Below are positions 8,772 to 16,788 of a stretch of 38,254 nt of DNA, piece by piece (positions within the stretch are counted from its first letter, which is position 1; each line of letters begins with the position of its first letter). Made by a program: the position numbers and the translations under genes. Under the pieces are notes generated by a model. It ran no database searches, was not told the DNA's origin, and worked only from the letters and a program-made list of their open reading frames with translations. Origin of the DNA: DAOVDI01 sp965373045 (GTDB lineage Bacteria; Acidobacteriota; Aminicenantia; Aminicenantales; Aminicenantaceae); NCBI GenBank assembly GCA_965373045.1, contig CBDVEQ010000002.1, positions 1-38,254 of the forward strand. The letters are read 5' to 3'.

Positions 8772-9896
8772 TCACAATTGTTTCTGGTAGACACGGAACT
8801 TTTTATACAATTCGCCGCCAGCCTTCAGCATCCCGCCGCGTACCTTGACATTGCTTTCCAGTTCATGATGGGTATCCATAAACTCGATCCCTGCCTCCCG
8901 GGCCGCCAGGATCATCTTCACCCCCATCAGGACATCCAGGCCCCTGCCCCTGTACACTTCCCTGATTCCCCCAAGTAATAGATCCAGTTGTTTTGAGCGC
9001 TTGGAAGCACGAAGGATCTTTAAAAAACCAAACGGAAACAGTCTTCCGCGTGCCTCCCTTATCCCTTCAGTCATATCCGGCATCCCGATAAAAAAAGCAA
9101 CGATCTCGCCATCAACCAGGATCCCTTTGACAAAACGCGGATTAAGGACGGGAAGGTATTTTTTTGCCAGGGCTTTCATCTCGTTTTCTGAAAGAGGCGT
9201 ATATCCATAGATATTTCCATCGAGAAAACATTCGTTCATAAGCTTTAAAACAGGCACGATCCAGGGCTTTATCTCTTTTTTTGTCTTAAATTCCAGAATT
9301 TCATACTTGCCCTTTCTTTGAGCTCTTTCAAATATCTTGTTTAAAAACTCCGGTATTTCCTCGGGGATATCGATCTTGTACACGAAATAATCAACATCTT
9401 TTATGTATCCCATCTTTTCAATAAAACGAGGCATCCATTCAAAATTATAGTAAGTAGCGATCGTGGCATGATGCTCAAATCCCTCAATAATAAATCCATT
9501 GGGGTCCTGGTCCGTGAAACCATAAGGACCAATGATCCTGGTCATTCCTTTGCCCTTGGCCCATTTTTCTATAAAAGAAAGGAGCGTTCTAACAGCCTCT
9601 TCCTCTTCAAACGTTTCCAGATAACAAAACCGGGCTGTTTTTTCGCCTTTCAATTCGTTGAACCGGCGATTGATGATTCCCATGCAACGACCGACAATAC
9701 GATCTCCTTTGTAAGCCAGCAGAAGGATGGCGTCACAGTAGGAAAAGGCCATGTTTTTTTTCGGATTAAAATAAGCTTTTTCGTCCATGTATATGGGCGG
9801 AGTCCAGTTTTTACGGTCTTTATGGATCTTCTCGGGCAAATAAATAAAGTTTTTCAGGTCCTTCTTTGATTCAACTTGTTTTATACGTATTTCCAT
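8772..9896 (-). CDS. GNAT-fold N-acetyltransferase-like protein, function unknown
   Basis: 374 residues with no signal peptide or membrane segment. The pattern fits a conserved family annotated as GNAT-like: an N-terminal half with KDRKNWTPPIYMDEKAYFNPKKN, AYKGDRIVGRCMGIINRRFNE and IEKWAKGKGMTRIIGPYGFTDQD, then a second acetyltransferase-like half (VDGEIVAFFIGMPDMTE, EVYRGRGLDVLMGVKMILAA, DTHHELESNVKVRGGMLKAGG). The GRGLD segment resembles the acetyl-CoA loop, but the full R/Q-x-x-G-x-G/A motif is not clear. The stop lies 20 bases from the convergent polA stop. A weak promoter (TTGGTT, 17 bases, TAATAT) can be read upstream. Substrate unknown. Confidence 0.7.
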   Translation of the reverse strand: MEIRIKQVESKKDLKNFIYLPEKIHKDRKNWTPPIYMDEKAYFNPKKNMAFSYCDAILLLAYKGDRIVGRCMGIINRRFNELKGEKTARFCYLETFEEEEAVRTLLSFIEKWAKGKGMTRIIGPYGFTDQDPNGFIIEGFEHHATIATYYNFEWMPRFIEKMGYIKDVDYFVYKIDIPEEIPEFLNKIFERAQRKGKYEILEFKTKKEIKPWIVPVLKLMNECFLDGNIYGYTPLSENEMKALAKKYLPVLNPRFVKGILVDGEIVAFFIGMPDMTEGIREARGRLFPFGFLKILRASKRSKQLDLLLGGIREVYRGRGLDVLMGVKMILAAREAGIEFMDTHHELESNVKVRGGMLKAGGELYKKFRVYQKQL

Positions 9897-9925
9897 AATG
9901 GTTTTTCTCTTTCTGTTAGAGATTT

Positions 9926-9954
9926 TTCAAATTATTCTTTGTTTATCCTATATT
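9926..9954 (+). promoter_or_regulatory. Possible rnf operon promoter
   Basis: TTCAAA (9926-9931) and TATATT (9949-9954) with a 17-base spacer is the best sigma70-like match upstream of rnfC. Each hexamer has mismatches, so this is only a candidate. It would give a leader of about 65 bases. Confidence 0.3.
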
Positions 9955-10027
9955 ACACCTTCTCCTAAAATCAACCAAAAAAGTTTTTTTTTCATAGCCT
10001 GACAGGGGTTGACAAAGGCGGGGGAGA

Positions 10028-11389
10028 ATGAATAAACTTGATAATCTTCTTTTCCCACACAAAGCAAATATGAGAACAAAAACATTTCCACGTGGAATCC
10101 ATCCCCCGGAATTCAAAGATCTTTCCAAAGACAAGGCTTTCGAGGTTCTGCCCGCTCCTGAAAAAGTAGTGATTCCTCTTCTCCAGCATTTTGGCGCCCC
10201 GGCAAAACCGATTGTTAAAAAGGGCGATGAGGTTTTTTTGGGCCAAAAGATCGGGGAGGCCCCGGCGCTTTTTTCTGCAGATGTTCACTCCAGTGTTTCC
10301 GGAAAGGTCCTGTCTGTGGATGGATATATGCATCCTCTGGGAAAAACATTGCTTGCCGTGACCATTCAAAACGATGGTGAAGACCGGCCTATTGCAAAAA
10401 TGGAAACCCCTCGGGATCCCTTGGCCCTGGATACAGACATTATCCGAAAAAAAGTCAAAGAGGCGGGAATTGTAGGCCTGGGAGGAGCCGCTTTTCCCAC
10501 AGCAATAAAACTGACCCCTCCAAAGGACAAACCTATTGACATTGTTCTCCTTAATGGATGTGAATGTGAGCCGTTTCTAACCGCAGACTACAGGCTGATG
10601 CTGGAATATCCCGAGGATATTTTAAATGGGGCCGAGCTTGTCCGTAAAACAACAGGGGCCGAGCATCTAATCGTCGGCATTGAGGATAACAAAAAAGATG
10701 CTTATCAATTATTAAAAGACTCCGCTCAAAATTCAACCACAGAAATCGCGCTTGTGAAGACAAAATATCCTCAGGGTGCTGAAAAAAATCTGATTTCCGC
10801 TCTGCTGGGAAGAGAAGTGCCCAGGGGAGGGCTTCCTTTTGACGTTGGGGTTGTGGTCCAAAACGTGGCGACAGCCAAGGCCCTCTGGGATGCAGTTTCC
10901 TCCGGTAAACCTCTGTATGAAAGACCCCTGACGGTTTCAGGCACGGGAATTAAAAAGCCTAAAAATCTTATCGTCCGGATCGGCACATCATTCCAGGAGG
11001 TTGCCGATTTCTGCGGTGGCATTCATGACGAGGCTGACACTCTCGTTATGGGTGGACCCATGATGGGCCTTTCCCAATGGACGCTGGAAATTCCGGTTAT
11101 TAAGGGAACGTCTGGAATACTCGTATGGAAAGCAAAAAAACCGCCCAAAGAATTTGCATGTGTTCAATGCTCTCGATGTGTCGATCACTGTCCCATGGGT
11201 CTTGTCCCAACTCAGCTTATGAAGAAAGTCAAATACGATTTTCTGGATGACGCCGAAGCCTGGGGAATCCTCGATTGCGTGGAATGCGGGAGCTGCCAGT
11301 ACCTTTGTCCGGCCAACATCCCCCTGGTCCACTGGCTTCGCCTGGGAAAAAATAAAATCATCAGTTCAAAACGAAAAAAGAGCGCCTGA
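10028..11389 (+). CDS. rnfC: Rnf electron transport complex subunit C
   Basis: Peripheral NADH/FMN- and Fe-S-carrying subunit of the Rnf complex, which couples ferredoxin oxidation and NAD+ reduction to Na+ or H+ export. 453 residues. N-terminal RTKTFPRGIHPPEFKDLS is typical; a barrel-sandwich segment (KKGDEVFLGQKIGEAP) and the nucleotide-binding region (GIVGLGGAAFPTAIKL, LLNGCECEPFLTADYRLM) follow. Two 4Fe-4S motifs are complete: Cys 378/381/384/388 (CVQCSRCVDHC) and Cys 417/420/423/427 (CVECGSCQYLC). The ATG at 10028 follows a GGGGGAG tract; an alternative at 10070 would begin MRTKTFPRG, closer to many homologues, but lacks a ribosome site. First gene of the operon; overlaps rnfD by one base. 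Confidence 0.95.
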   Translation: MNKLDNLLFPHKANMRTKTFPRGIHPPEFKDLSKDKAFEVLPAPEKVVIPLLQHFGAPAKPIVKKGDEVFLGQKIGEAPALFSADVHSSVSGKVLSVDGYMHPLGKTLLAVTIQNDGEDRPIAKMETPRDPLALDTDIIRKKVKEAGIVGLGGAAFPTAIKLTPPKDKPIDIVLLNGCECEPFLTADYRLMLEYPEDILNGAELVRKTTGAEHLIVGIEDNKKDAYQLLKDSAQNSTTEIALVKTKYPQGAEKNLISALLGREVPRGGLPFDVGVVVQNVATAKALWDAVSSGKPLYERPLTVSGTGIKKPKNLIVRIGTSFQEVADFCGGIHDEADTLVMGGPMMGLSQWTLEIPVIKGTSGILVWKAKKPPKEFACVQCSRCVDHCPMGLVPTQLMKKVKYDFLDDAEAWGILDCVECGSCQYLCPANIPLVHWLRLGKNKIISSKRKKSA

Positions 11390-12363
11390 TGTCAGACAAA
11401 ACTTTTTTTATCAGATCATCCCCTCATCTAAGAGACAAGGATTCCGTCCCCAAAATCATGTATGTCGTCATTATCAGTTTGATGCCGGCAGCATTTGCGT
11501 CAATCTATTATTTCCGGATGAAAGCCGTTGCGTTGTACATCACCTGCCTGGTCGTGTCTTTAGCAACCGAAGCGATCTTCCTCTGGTTGAGGAAAAAACC
11601 TATGAATTCTCTCTGGGACGGATCTACCGTGATCACCGCTCTTCTTCTGGCCATGATTCTCCCGCCATCTATTTCCCTGGATTCAGCCGCCATTGGAGCC
11701 GTTGTCGCTATCGGTCTTGGAAAACAGGTTTTCGGAGGACTGGGTTATAATATTTTTAACCCGGCATTAGTCGGAAGAGCATTCCTGCAAACCGCATTTC
11801 CTGTGGCAATGACTACCTGGGTGCCGACCGCCGCGCTTAAAGTTAATACTGCCACATTTGCCACCCCGTTGGGCGCCCTGAAATTCGAGAACGCCGTCGC
11901 CCAGGGGACCCTTACTTCTGTAAAAGATCTTTTTTCCGGAAACATCGGTGGTTCGCTTGGAGAAACATCGGCTCTTGCTCTTCTTATCGGCGCTGTTATT
12001 CTTCTCTGCAAACGAACCATCGACTGGCGAATTCCAACCGGGATTATTGGAACTATGACTATTTTTACGGGAATATTCTGGCTTGCCGAACCGGGAAAAT
12101 ACGCCTCCCCTTTGTTCCATATCCTGGCAGGCGGCCTCCTGATAGGAGCCTTTTTTATGGCTACGGACATTGTAACTTCTCCTGTCACACCAAAGGGAAC
12201 ATGGATCTATGCGGTTGGAATCGGCTTGATGGCAGGACTGGTTCGTCTTTTCGGCGGATTCCCGGAAGGAGTCATGTACTCCATCCTGTTCATGAACATG
12301 TTCGTTCCCCTTCTCAACCGCTACGCCAGGCCGCGCATTCTGGGACAGAGGAGGGCAAAATGA
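11389..12363 (+). CDS. rnfD: Rnf complex membrane subunit D
   Basis: Integral membrane flavoprotein of the Rnf complex, related to NqrB. 324 residues, with multiple hydrophobic helices (MYVVIISLMPAAFASIYYF, YITCLVVSLATEAIFLWL and six or more others). Conserved GGLGYNIFNPALVGRAFLQ lies at about 116-134, and the C-terminal ATDIVTSPVTPKG is typical. FMN is normally attached to a threonine in an S/T-G-A-T motif; here the matching segment reads TATFATPL with candidate Thr159, the glycine being replaced by Phe. The ATG overlaps the rnfC stop (TGATG). Confidence 0.94.
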   Translation: MSDKTFFIRSSPHLRDKDSVPKIMYVVIISLMPAAFASIYYFRMKAVALYITCLVVSLATEAIFLWLRKKPMNSLWDGSTVITALLLAMILPPSISLDSAAIGAVVAIGLGKQVFGGLGYNIFNPALVGRAFLQTAFPVAMTTWVPTAALKVNTATFATPLGALKFENAVAQGTLTSVKDLFSGNIGGSLGETSALALLIGAVILLCKRTIDWRIPTGIIGTMTIFTGIFWLAEPGKYASPLFHILAGGLLIGAFFMATDIVTSPVTPKGTWIYAVGIGLMAGLVRLFGGFPEGVMYSILFMNMFVPLLNRYARPRILGQRRAK

Positions 12364-12962
12364 ATCTTTCGACACGCATGGTCCTCGTTCTGACCACCGT
12401 CGGCATTATCTCCGGCGGAATGCTGGCCACGGTCGGTATGTTAACGCAGGAACAGATCGAAAAGAATAAACAGAGGGAGATCAAGGCCGCCATATCCCAG
12501 GTCATTCCCGGCACCAAAGACAGCGGGATCCTGTTCGAGGAAGAAGACCTGATCGTATACGGCGGCAACGATGAAACCGGAACTCTTATTGGATTCGCAG
12601 TCCTGGTTTCAGGAACCGGTTTTCAGGACAAAATCAAGCTCATGTATGGTATGAATCAAGAAATGACAAAAATCAACCGCCTGGCTGTACTCGAGCAAAA
12701 AGAAACTCCCGGGCTGGGAGCGAAAATCGCCTCCCAAGAATCGTTTCTGCAATTCTGGGAGAATAAAGACAGCTCCGGCACTCTGAGGCTGCGTAAGCCT
12801 GCAGCCGGTTCTTCTGAGTTAGCCGCTTCAGAAGTCAATACGATCACCGGGGCCACGATCTCTGCTGAAAAAGTACTGGAAATTGTCAACCTTTCTCTTG
12901 ATAAGGTCAAGAGGCTGAAAAAAGAGGGCAGACTCAAAAAAGAGGATGGTCATGGCAGCTAA
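12360..12962 (+). CDS. rnfG: Rnf complex FMN-binding subunit G
   Basis: Membrane-anchored, mostly extracytoplasmic flavoprotein, 200 residues. One N-terminal transmembrane helix (LVLTTVGIISGGMLATVGML, about 8-27) is followed by the FMN-binding domain with LEQKETPGLGAKI (about 111-123) and TITGATIS; FMN would be joined through phosphate to Thr166 by ApbE, encoded at 20903-21835. The frame is open from 12201, but that extension overlaps rnfD. The ATG at 12360 overlaps the rnfD stop as ATGA and begins with the membrane anchor. The lysine-rich tail (KVKRLKKEGRLKKEDGHGS) overlaps rnfE. Confidence 0.94.
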   Translation: MNLSTRMVLVLTTVGIISGGMLATVGMLTQEQIEKNKQREIKAAISQVIPGTKDSGILFEEEDLIVYGGNDETGTLIGFAVLVSGTGFQDKIKLMYGMNQEMTKINRLAVLEQKETPGLGAKIASQESFLQFWENKDSSGTLRLRKPAAGSSELAASEVNTITGATISAEKVLEIVNLSLDKVKRLKKEGRLKKEDGHGS

Positions 12963-13563
12963 AAGCATTGCGCAGGAATATCTCAAAGGACTCTGGGATG
13001 AAAACCCGGTCTTCCGCCAATTATTGGGACTGTGCCCAACCCTTGCCGTAACAAACGCGGTTATTAACGGCATTGCCATGGGCCTGGCAACCACCTTTGT
13101 GCTCATCATCAGCTCGGTCGTTGTGGCTTCCATTAAAAAACTGATCCCCAGCCAGGTCAGAATAGCCAGCTATATTGTGATCATCGCTACTTTTGTAACC
13201 GTGGCAGACCGGTTTCTTGCCGCGTATTTTTTTCAGATCTCCAAGAGCCTGGGGCCTTATATCCCTCTGATCGTTGTGAACTGTATTATTCTTGGCCGGC
13301 AGGAAGCCTTTTCTTCTAAGAATTCGGTCGGCCGGTCATTTGTAGATGCTCTTGGGATGAGCACTGGTTTTGTCCTGGCCCTTCTTATCTTGAGCGGCAT
13401 AAGAGAAATACTGGGAATGGGAACATTTTTGGGCTATCAGGTCATGGGCGCATGGTTTAAACCCTGGATCATCATGATCCTCCCGGCCGGAGCATTCATA
13501 ACGCTGGGAATATTAATCGCTGTTGCCCTTTTGATCGAACAGAAAACAAAATCAAGGAGTTAA
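12952..13563 (+). CDS. rnfE: Rnf complex membrane subunit E
   Basis: Integral membrane subunit homologous to NqrD, with six predicted helices; RnfA and RnfE form an inverted pair carrying an intramembrane Fe-S centre. 203 residues. Typical features: NPVFRQLLGLCPTLAVTNAVINGIAMG at the N-terminus, with the cysteine of GLCPTLAVT in the usual place, and VVNCIILGRQEAFSSKNSV with the second conserved cysteine. The frame permits an ATG at 12946, but GAGG at 12942-12945 directly abuts it; for the ATG at 12952 the spacing is six bases, so that start is chosen. Overlaps the rnfG end by 11 bases. Confidence 0.93.
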   Translation: MAAKSIAQEYLKGLWDENPVFRQLLGLCPTLAVTNAVINGIAMGLATTFVLIISSVVVASIKKLIPSQVRIASYIVIIATFVTVADRFLAAYFFQISKSLGPYIPLIVVNCIILGRQEAFSSKNSVGRSFVDALGMSTGFVLALLILSGIREILGMGTFLGYQVMGAWFKPWIIMILPAGAFITLGILIAVALLIEQKTKSRS

Positions 13564-13567
13564 AAGA

Positions 13568-14143
13568 GTGGAGCTTCTTGCGCTATTTATATCAGCAATA
13601 CTAATCAATAACTTTGTCCTCTATTATTTTCTGGGGATCTGCCCCTTCCTGGGCGTCAGCAAAAAGATCGACTCCGCTCTCTCAATGGGCCTGGCCGTTA
13701 CATTCGTTATGACCATCACAGCCGTGGTTTCCTGGATTATCAATCACTGGATCCTTATCCCTTACAAGCTGGATTATCTTCAGATCGTTTCTTTCATCCT
13801 GGTTATTGCCTCTCTTGTCCAGCTGGTGGAAATGTTCATACGAAAGGCCAGTCCGGCACTTTATCAGGCTCTGGGAATCTATCTTCCTCTCATCACAACC
13901 AACTGCGCCATCATGGGATTGGCACTGCTCGCAGCGTTGAAGAATTTCTCCTTTCTCAAAACAGTCATTTTCGGAGTCGGCTCCGGGCTTGGATTCACCC
14001 TGGCCATTGTCCTTATGGCCGGTATTCGGGAGCAGCTAGACCTGTCTGATGTGCCGAAGCCCTTGAAAGGAGCCGGAATCGCCCTGATCGTCGCAGGGAT
14101 TATGGCCCTGGCCTTTCAGGGATTTTCGGGAATGATAAAATGA
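13568..14143 (+). CDS. rnfA: Rnf complex membrane subunit A
   Basis: Integral membrane subunit homologous to NqrE, partner of RnfE. 191 residues with six hydrophobic helices. Begins MELLALFISAILINNFVLYYFLGICPFLGVS, with the cluster cysteine in GICPFLGVS, and has the paired LITTNCAIMGLALL segment with the second cysteine. The start is GTG, preceded by AAGGAG about nine bases upstream. Only four bases separate it from rnfE. Confidence 0.95.
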   Translation: MELLALFISAILINNFVLYYFLGICPFLGVSKKIDSALSMGLAVTFVMTITAVVSWIINHWILIPYKLDYLQIVSFILVIASLVQLVEMFIRKASPALYQALGIYLPLITTNCAIMGLALLAALKNFSFLKTVIFGVGSGLGFTLAIVLMAGIREQLDLSDVPKPLKGAGIALIVAGIMALAFQGFSGMIK

Positions 14144-14952
14144 TGAATATTGCAATTCCTGTTCTTACCATGGCCGCCCTGGGCTTCGTTTTTGCCCTTG
14201 GGCTGGCCTTCGCTTATAAAAAGCTAAAAGTCGAAGAAGATCCGAAAATCGAGATGGTATTTGAGCTCCTTCCTCTGACAAATTGCGCCGCCTGCGGGTT
14301 TTCAGGATGTCACGCCTTCGCTGTTGCCGTTGTCAAAGGCGAGGCTGAACCAAACAGCTGCCCAGTCGGAGGCGAGGAGGTGGCAATAAACATCGCGGAT
14401 GCCCTTGGTATTTCCGCCGGAGAAGTCATCAGAAAAGTGGCCCGCCTCCATTGTCGCGGCAACCACGAGGCAGCAAAAACCCGCGGCCAATATCTCGGGA
14501 TCCCCTCCTGCGCCGCTTCTCATCTGGTCGGGGGGAATAATCAGTGTTCTTTTGGCTGTATGGGATTCGGTGACTGTGTTGATGCCTGTATGTTCGGCGC
14601 TATGTATATGGGGAACGACGGCCTTCCGGTGATCCTCGAAGAGAAATGCACCTCCTGTGGAAAATGTGTGGACGCCTGCCCGCGCGGGATTATTGAACTT
14701 CTTCCCATCGCTCAGAATATCATGGTTTTTTGCCAATCGCTCGATTCGGGCAAAACAGCAAGAAAAGTCTGTAAAAATGCCTGTATTGCCTGTGGAATTT
14801 GTGCCAGGGCGTGCCCTGAAGGCATTATTATGAAAAACAATCTTGCCAAGATCACCGACCAAACAAAAATATCACCGGAACAGATACCTGCCATCGAAAA
14901 ATGTCCAACCAAGTCTATCGGCCGGATACATAAAGAAGAACATGAAAGATAA
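14140..14952 (+). CDS. rnfB: Rnf complex iron-sulfur subunit B
   Basis: Ferredoxin-accepting entry subunit of Rnf. 270 residues: an N-terminal membrane anchor (about 4-26), then a Cys49-Cys52-Cys57-Cys74 cluster motif (CAACGFSGC), and a polyferredoxin part with CSFGCMGFGDCVDAC (136-150), CTSCGKCVDACP (170-181) and CKNACIACGICARACP (211-226). Several 4Fe-4S clusters are therefore encoded. The start overlaps the rnfA stop as ATGATG; either ATG could be used. Last gene of the canonical C-D-G-E-A-B order. Confidence 0.95.
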   Translation: MMNIAIPVLTMAALGFVFALGLAFAYKKLKVEEDPKIEMVFELLPLTNCAACGFSGCHAFAVAVVKGEAEPNSCPVGGEEVAINIADALGISAGEVIRKVARLHCRGNHEAAKTRGQYLGIPSCAASHLVGGNNQCSFGCMGFGDCVDACMFGAMYMGNDGLPVILEEKCTSCGKCVDACPRGIIELLPIAQNIMVFCQSLDSGKTARKVCKNACIACGICARACPEGIIMKNNLAKITDQTKISPEQIPAIEKCPTKSIGRIHKEEHER

Positions 14953-15382
14953 AGGGCTCGTCCTCTCGACAAACAAGGATCTCGCCAAGGTCGAGGTCCG
15001 CTGCCTTACTGTCTGCCATGATTGTCCCGCTCATGCCCTGTGCCTCGGGCGCAGCGTATCAAAAGGCCTTCTCTCGGTTAAAAATCCGGTGAGCGCATCT
15101 CCCGGAGACCAGGTGGCCATCGAAGTACCAGAGGAAAAGTACAGTAAATCCCTGATCGTCCTTTTTGGTGGCCTTCTGGCGGCAGCCCTACTTGGCCTGG
15201 CAGCAGGATATTTTATATCCCTTCTTACGGCCCTTCCAGCAGAGCCGGTAGGAATCACAGGGCTCCTGATAGGAATCATTGCCGGAATCGGGCTTCTGAC
15301 AAAATATTTCCACAATGAAAACAAAAGAAATCTTTATCCTTTTATCACAGAAATCATAAGAAAAGGAGACCGTCATGGATAG
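14942..15382 (+). CDS. RseC/SoxR-reducing-system family membrane protein
   Basis: 146-residue protein of the RseC type. RseC-like proteins often accompany Rnf and, in enterobacteria, help Rnf-like complexes reduce SoxR. The N-terminal part has a four-cysteine set, Cys21, Cys25, Cys28 and Cys34 (CLTVCHDCPAHALC), then a beta-strand region (SPGDQVAIEVPEEKYS) and two transmembrane helices (about 73-95 and 102-120). The frame runs back to 14843, but that part lies inside rnfB; the ATG at 14942, overlapping the rnfB stop by 11 bases, gives MKDKGLVLSTN as in homologues. Likely a maturation or electron-relay factor for Rnf. Confidence 0.82.
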   Translation: MKDKGLVLSTNKDLAKVEVRCLTVCHDCPAHALCLGRSVSKGLLSVKNPVSASPGDQVAIEVPEEKYSKSLIVLFGGLLAAALLGLAAGYFISLLTALPAEPVGITGLLIGIIAGIGLLTKYFHNENKRNLYPFITEIIRKGDRHG

Positions 15383-16112
15383 ACGCAGTTTTTTTAAGAC
15401 AATTATGACAACATCCCTCCTGGCGCCAATTCTTCTGGCCTCAAAAAAAACCGATAATGAATTAGAGCTTTATTTAATCGCTGACAATCCTCAAGACTAT
15501 ATACCCATCCTGCTCAGGGAGCTGGGCCGCCATACAAACTTTTCGGAAAGGACCTACATCTTCCTGACTTCACATCCACATAGTGATGAGCTTTCAAAAA
15601 TTCTAGCTGTGAATGGATGGTCTTATGAGCGTGCTCCCCACAAGGCTCATATGGCTCTTTCCTTCAGCCCTCTTCAAAGCAAGGCCTGCCCTTCTTTTAC
15701 TCTGGTGAAAGAAGGGCGAGTAATCGACATCCGGTCCAACAAACTCCGGGCGCTCTGGAAAGAGATGAATCAACCCCTGTCTTTTTCAACCTGCCTGACA
15801 ACGGCCTCCATTCGCCGTTCCCGGAAACCGCTCCAGAGAGGGACACATGTTGTCGTTTATAATGGTGGATCCAAGGCCGCTGTTCTCGCCTTGGATAAAG
15901 AAAGCCTTCAAACATTCCGCTCCAGAGAGGGCCTTATCACGGTAAAAATTGCAAGCGGGAAGGCCTGGGTAGAGGAATCCTCCTGCAGGAACAAGATCTG
16001 TGTCCATTCACAGCCTGTATCCCTGGCAGGAGAGCGGATTATCTGCGCCCCGAATCACTTTATGATATCGGTTATAGGTAATAGTGGCGCGGTTGACACT
16101 ATGATTGGCTAA
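15375..16112 (+). CDS. Tat-exported protein with C-terminal NusG domain II
   Basis: 245 residues. The N-terminus MDRRSFFKTIMTTSLLAPILLAS has a twin-arginine pattern (RRSFFK) followed by a hydrophobic stretch, so export by Tat is likely. The C-terminal 45 residues match the NusG_II domain often found as short proteins in Rnf operons: VKIASGKAWVEESSCRNKIC, GERIICAPNHFMISV, with two conserved cysteines in SSCRNKIC. The middle (about 28-150) is not recognised. Overlaps the RseC-like gene by eight bases and is the last gene of the rnf operon. Role unknown; a periplasmic accessory to Rnf or to flavin/Fe-S assembly is an inference. Confidence 0.75.
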   Translation: MDRRSFFKTIMTTSLLAPILLASKKTDNELELYLIADNPQDYIPILLRELGRHTNFSERTYIFLTSHPHSDELSKILAVNGWSYERAPHKAHMALSFSPLQSKACPSFTLVKEGRVIDIRSNKLRALWKEMNQPLSFSTCLTTASIRRSRKPLQRGTHVVVYNGGSKAAVLALDKESLQTFRSREGLITVKIASGKAWVEESSCRNKICVHSQPVSLAGERIICAPNHFMISVIGNSGAVDTMIG

Positions 16113-16139
16113 TCTGAATTATTCATAAAAAATGCCGAT
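16113..16139 (+). repeat. Possible internally deleted copy of a short dispersed repeat
   Basis: Directly after the stop at 16110-16112 comes TCTGAATTATTCA (16113-16125), similar to the left end of the element at 16235-16368, immediately followed by TAAAAAATGCCGAT (16126-16139). The latter is a perfect 14-base copy of 33271-33284. It reads as the two ends of the element joined without its middle. Confidence 0.4.
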
Positions 16140-16234
16140 TCACATATTTATTTTGGATGGTCATAGTTTTCAATAAAGGATTTTGCCAGGGATAAATTGG
16201 GTGCTGAATACCATAGATCTTTAATAAATAAATC

Positions 16235-16368
16235 ATCGGCCTTTTTTACCCTTCGGGCGAGCCGATCTCGCCGCAGTGGCTTCGTCGTGTTCCGCTCGCA
16301 GTATATTAATACAGCTTCACAAACCACTCCTCGCAGCTACGGCAACCTCGACCCGTGAATAATCCAGG
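16235..16368 (-). repeat. About 130-base dispersed repeat element, MITE-like
   Basis: Read on the minus strand the element begins CCTGGATTATTCACGGG near 16368 and ends with a GGCTCGCCCGAAGGGT-A6-GGCCGAT segment at 16263-16235. Its left end recurs at 21867-21890 (24 bases, one mismatch) and its right end at 33256-33284 (29 bases, three mismatches), both in other gene spacers. The interior has three related CTGCG-rich units and no open frame of note. A non-autonomous repeat or structured RNA element is likely. No transposase is nearby. Confidence 0.55.
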
Positions 16369-16397
16369 CACTTACTTCAATGAGCCCAAAGAACTGG

Positions 16398-16417
16398 ATT
16401 CCCACTTTCGTGGGAAT
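16398..16417. repeat. REP-like hairpin
   Basis: Perfect 8-base arms ATTCCCAC (16398-16405) and GTGGGAAT (16410-16417) with a TTTC loop, followed by GAC. The half-motif GGGAATGAC recurs at 16708-16716. Short palindromes of this kind are common repetitive extragenic elements and may end or stabilise transcripts. Confidence 0.55.
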
Positions 16418-16518
16418 GACGAATCCAATAAACTCTTCTCCCATTTTTTACTTTGGCCTTTGGCCCTTGGCCTATATATTAAATGACTTTGGGCTCTCTA
16501 TCTTTTCTCGCTGGCGAA

Positions 16519-16678
16519 GATGAACATCAATCAAGCTAAAGGGAAGGAGAGGTGGTGCGGCGAAGGGGCTCCCCATCCGCCCGGAACGTAAGGGGTCCCA
16601 CGGGGGGATGGGTGGAAAGAGGACGGATGGGGAAGAGCCGTGACAGGACCCGTCCTTCCCCATGAGGCCAATGTTCAT
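16519..16678. repeat. GC-rich multi-hairpin element, probably non-coding
   Basis: Bounded by ATGAACAT (16520-16527) and its complement ATGTTCAT (16671-16678). Inside are TCCCCATCCG (16570-16579) pairing with CGGATGGGGA (16624-16633), and ATGGGGAAG (16627-16635) pairing with CTTCCCCAT (16655-16663); the two pairings compete. The composition is far more GC-rich than the surrounding spacer. A 68-codon minus-strand frame runs through it but is dominated by the hairpins. Possibly a structured RNA or a remnant mobile element. Confidence 0.4.
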
Positions 16679-16745
16679 GTCGAGACAAAAAAGATCAGAT
16701 TTGCACGGGAATGACCTCTTACTTTGGCCTATTTTCTTTTCACTA

Positions 16746-16760
16746 GAACCCTAGAATCCT
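16746..16760 (-). repeat. 15-base repeat shared with the fmdB-folD spacer
   Basis: GAACCCTAGAATCCT here is the exact reverse complement of AGGATTCTAGGGTTC at 33318-33332. Both copies lie in gene-free, low-complexity sequence. This one is 29 bases past the stop of the TIM-barrel/DUF1080 gene. Confidence 0.45.
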
Positions 16761-16788
16761 GTTTTTCCTTAGTCTCCCTTCCTGGCCA

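Noticed and set aside
10009..10014. TTGACA close to rnfC
   Set aside because: Only 13 bases before the ATG, so it cannot be the -35 for that start.
11247..11750. 167-codon plus-strand frame overlapping rnfC and rnfD
   Set aside because: Out-of-frame shadow of two well-supported genes.
16472..16678. 68-codon minus-strand frame
   Set aside because: Runs through the hairpin element and is Pro/Ser-rich because of it; no ribosome site.
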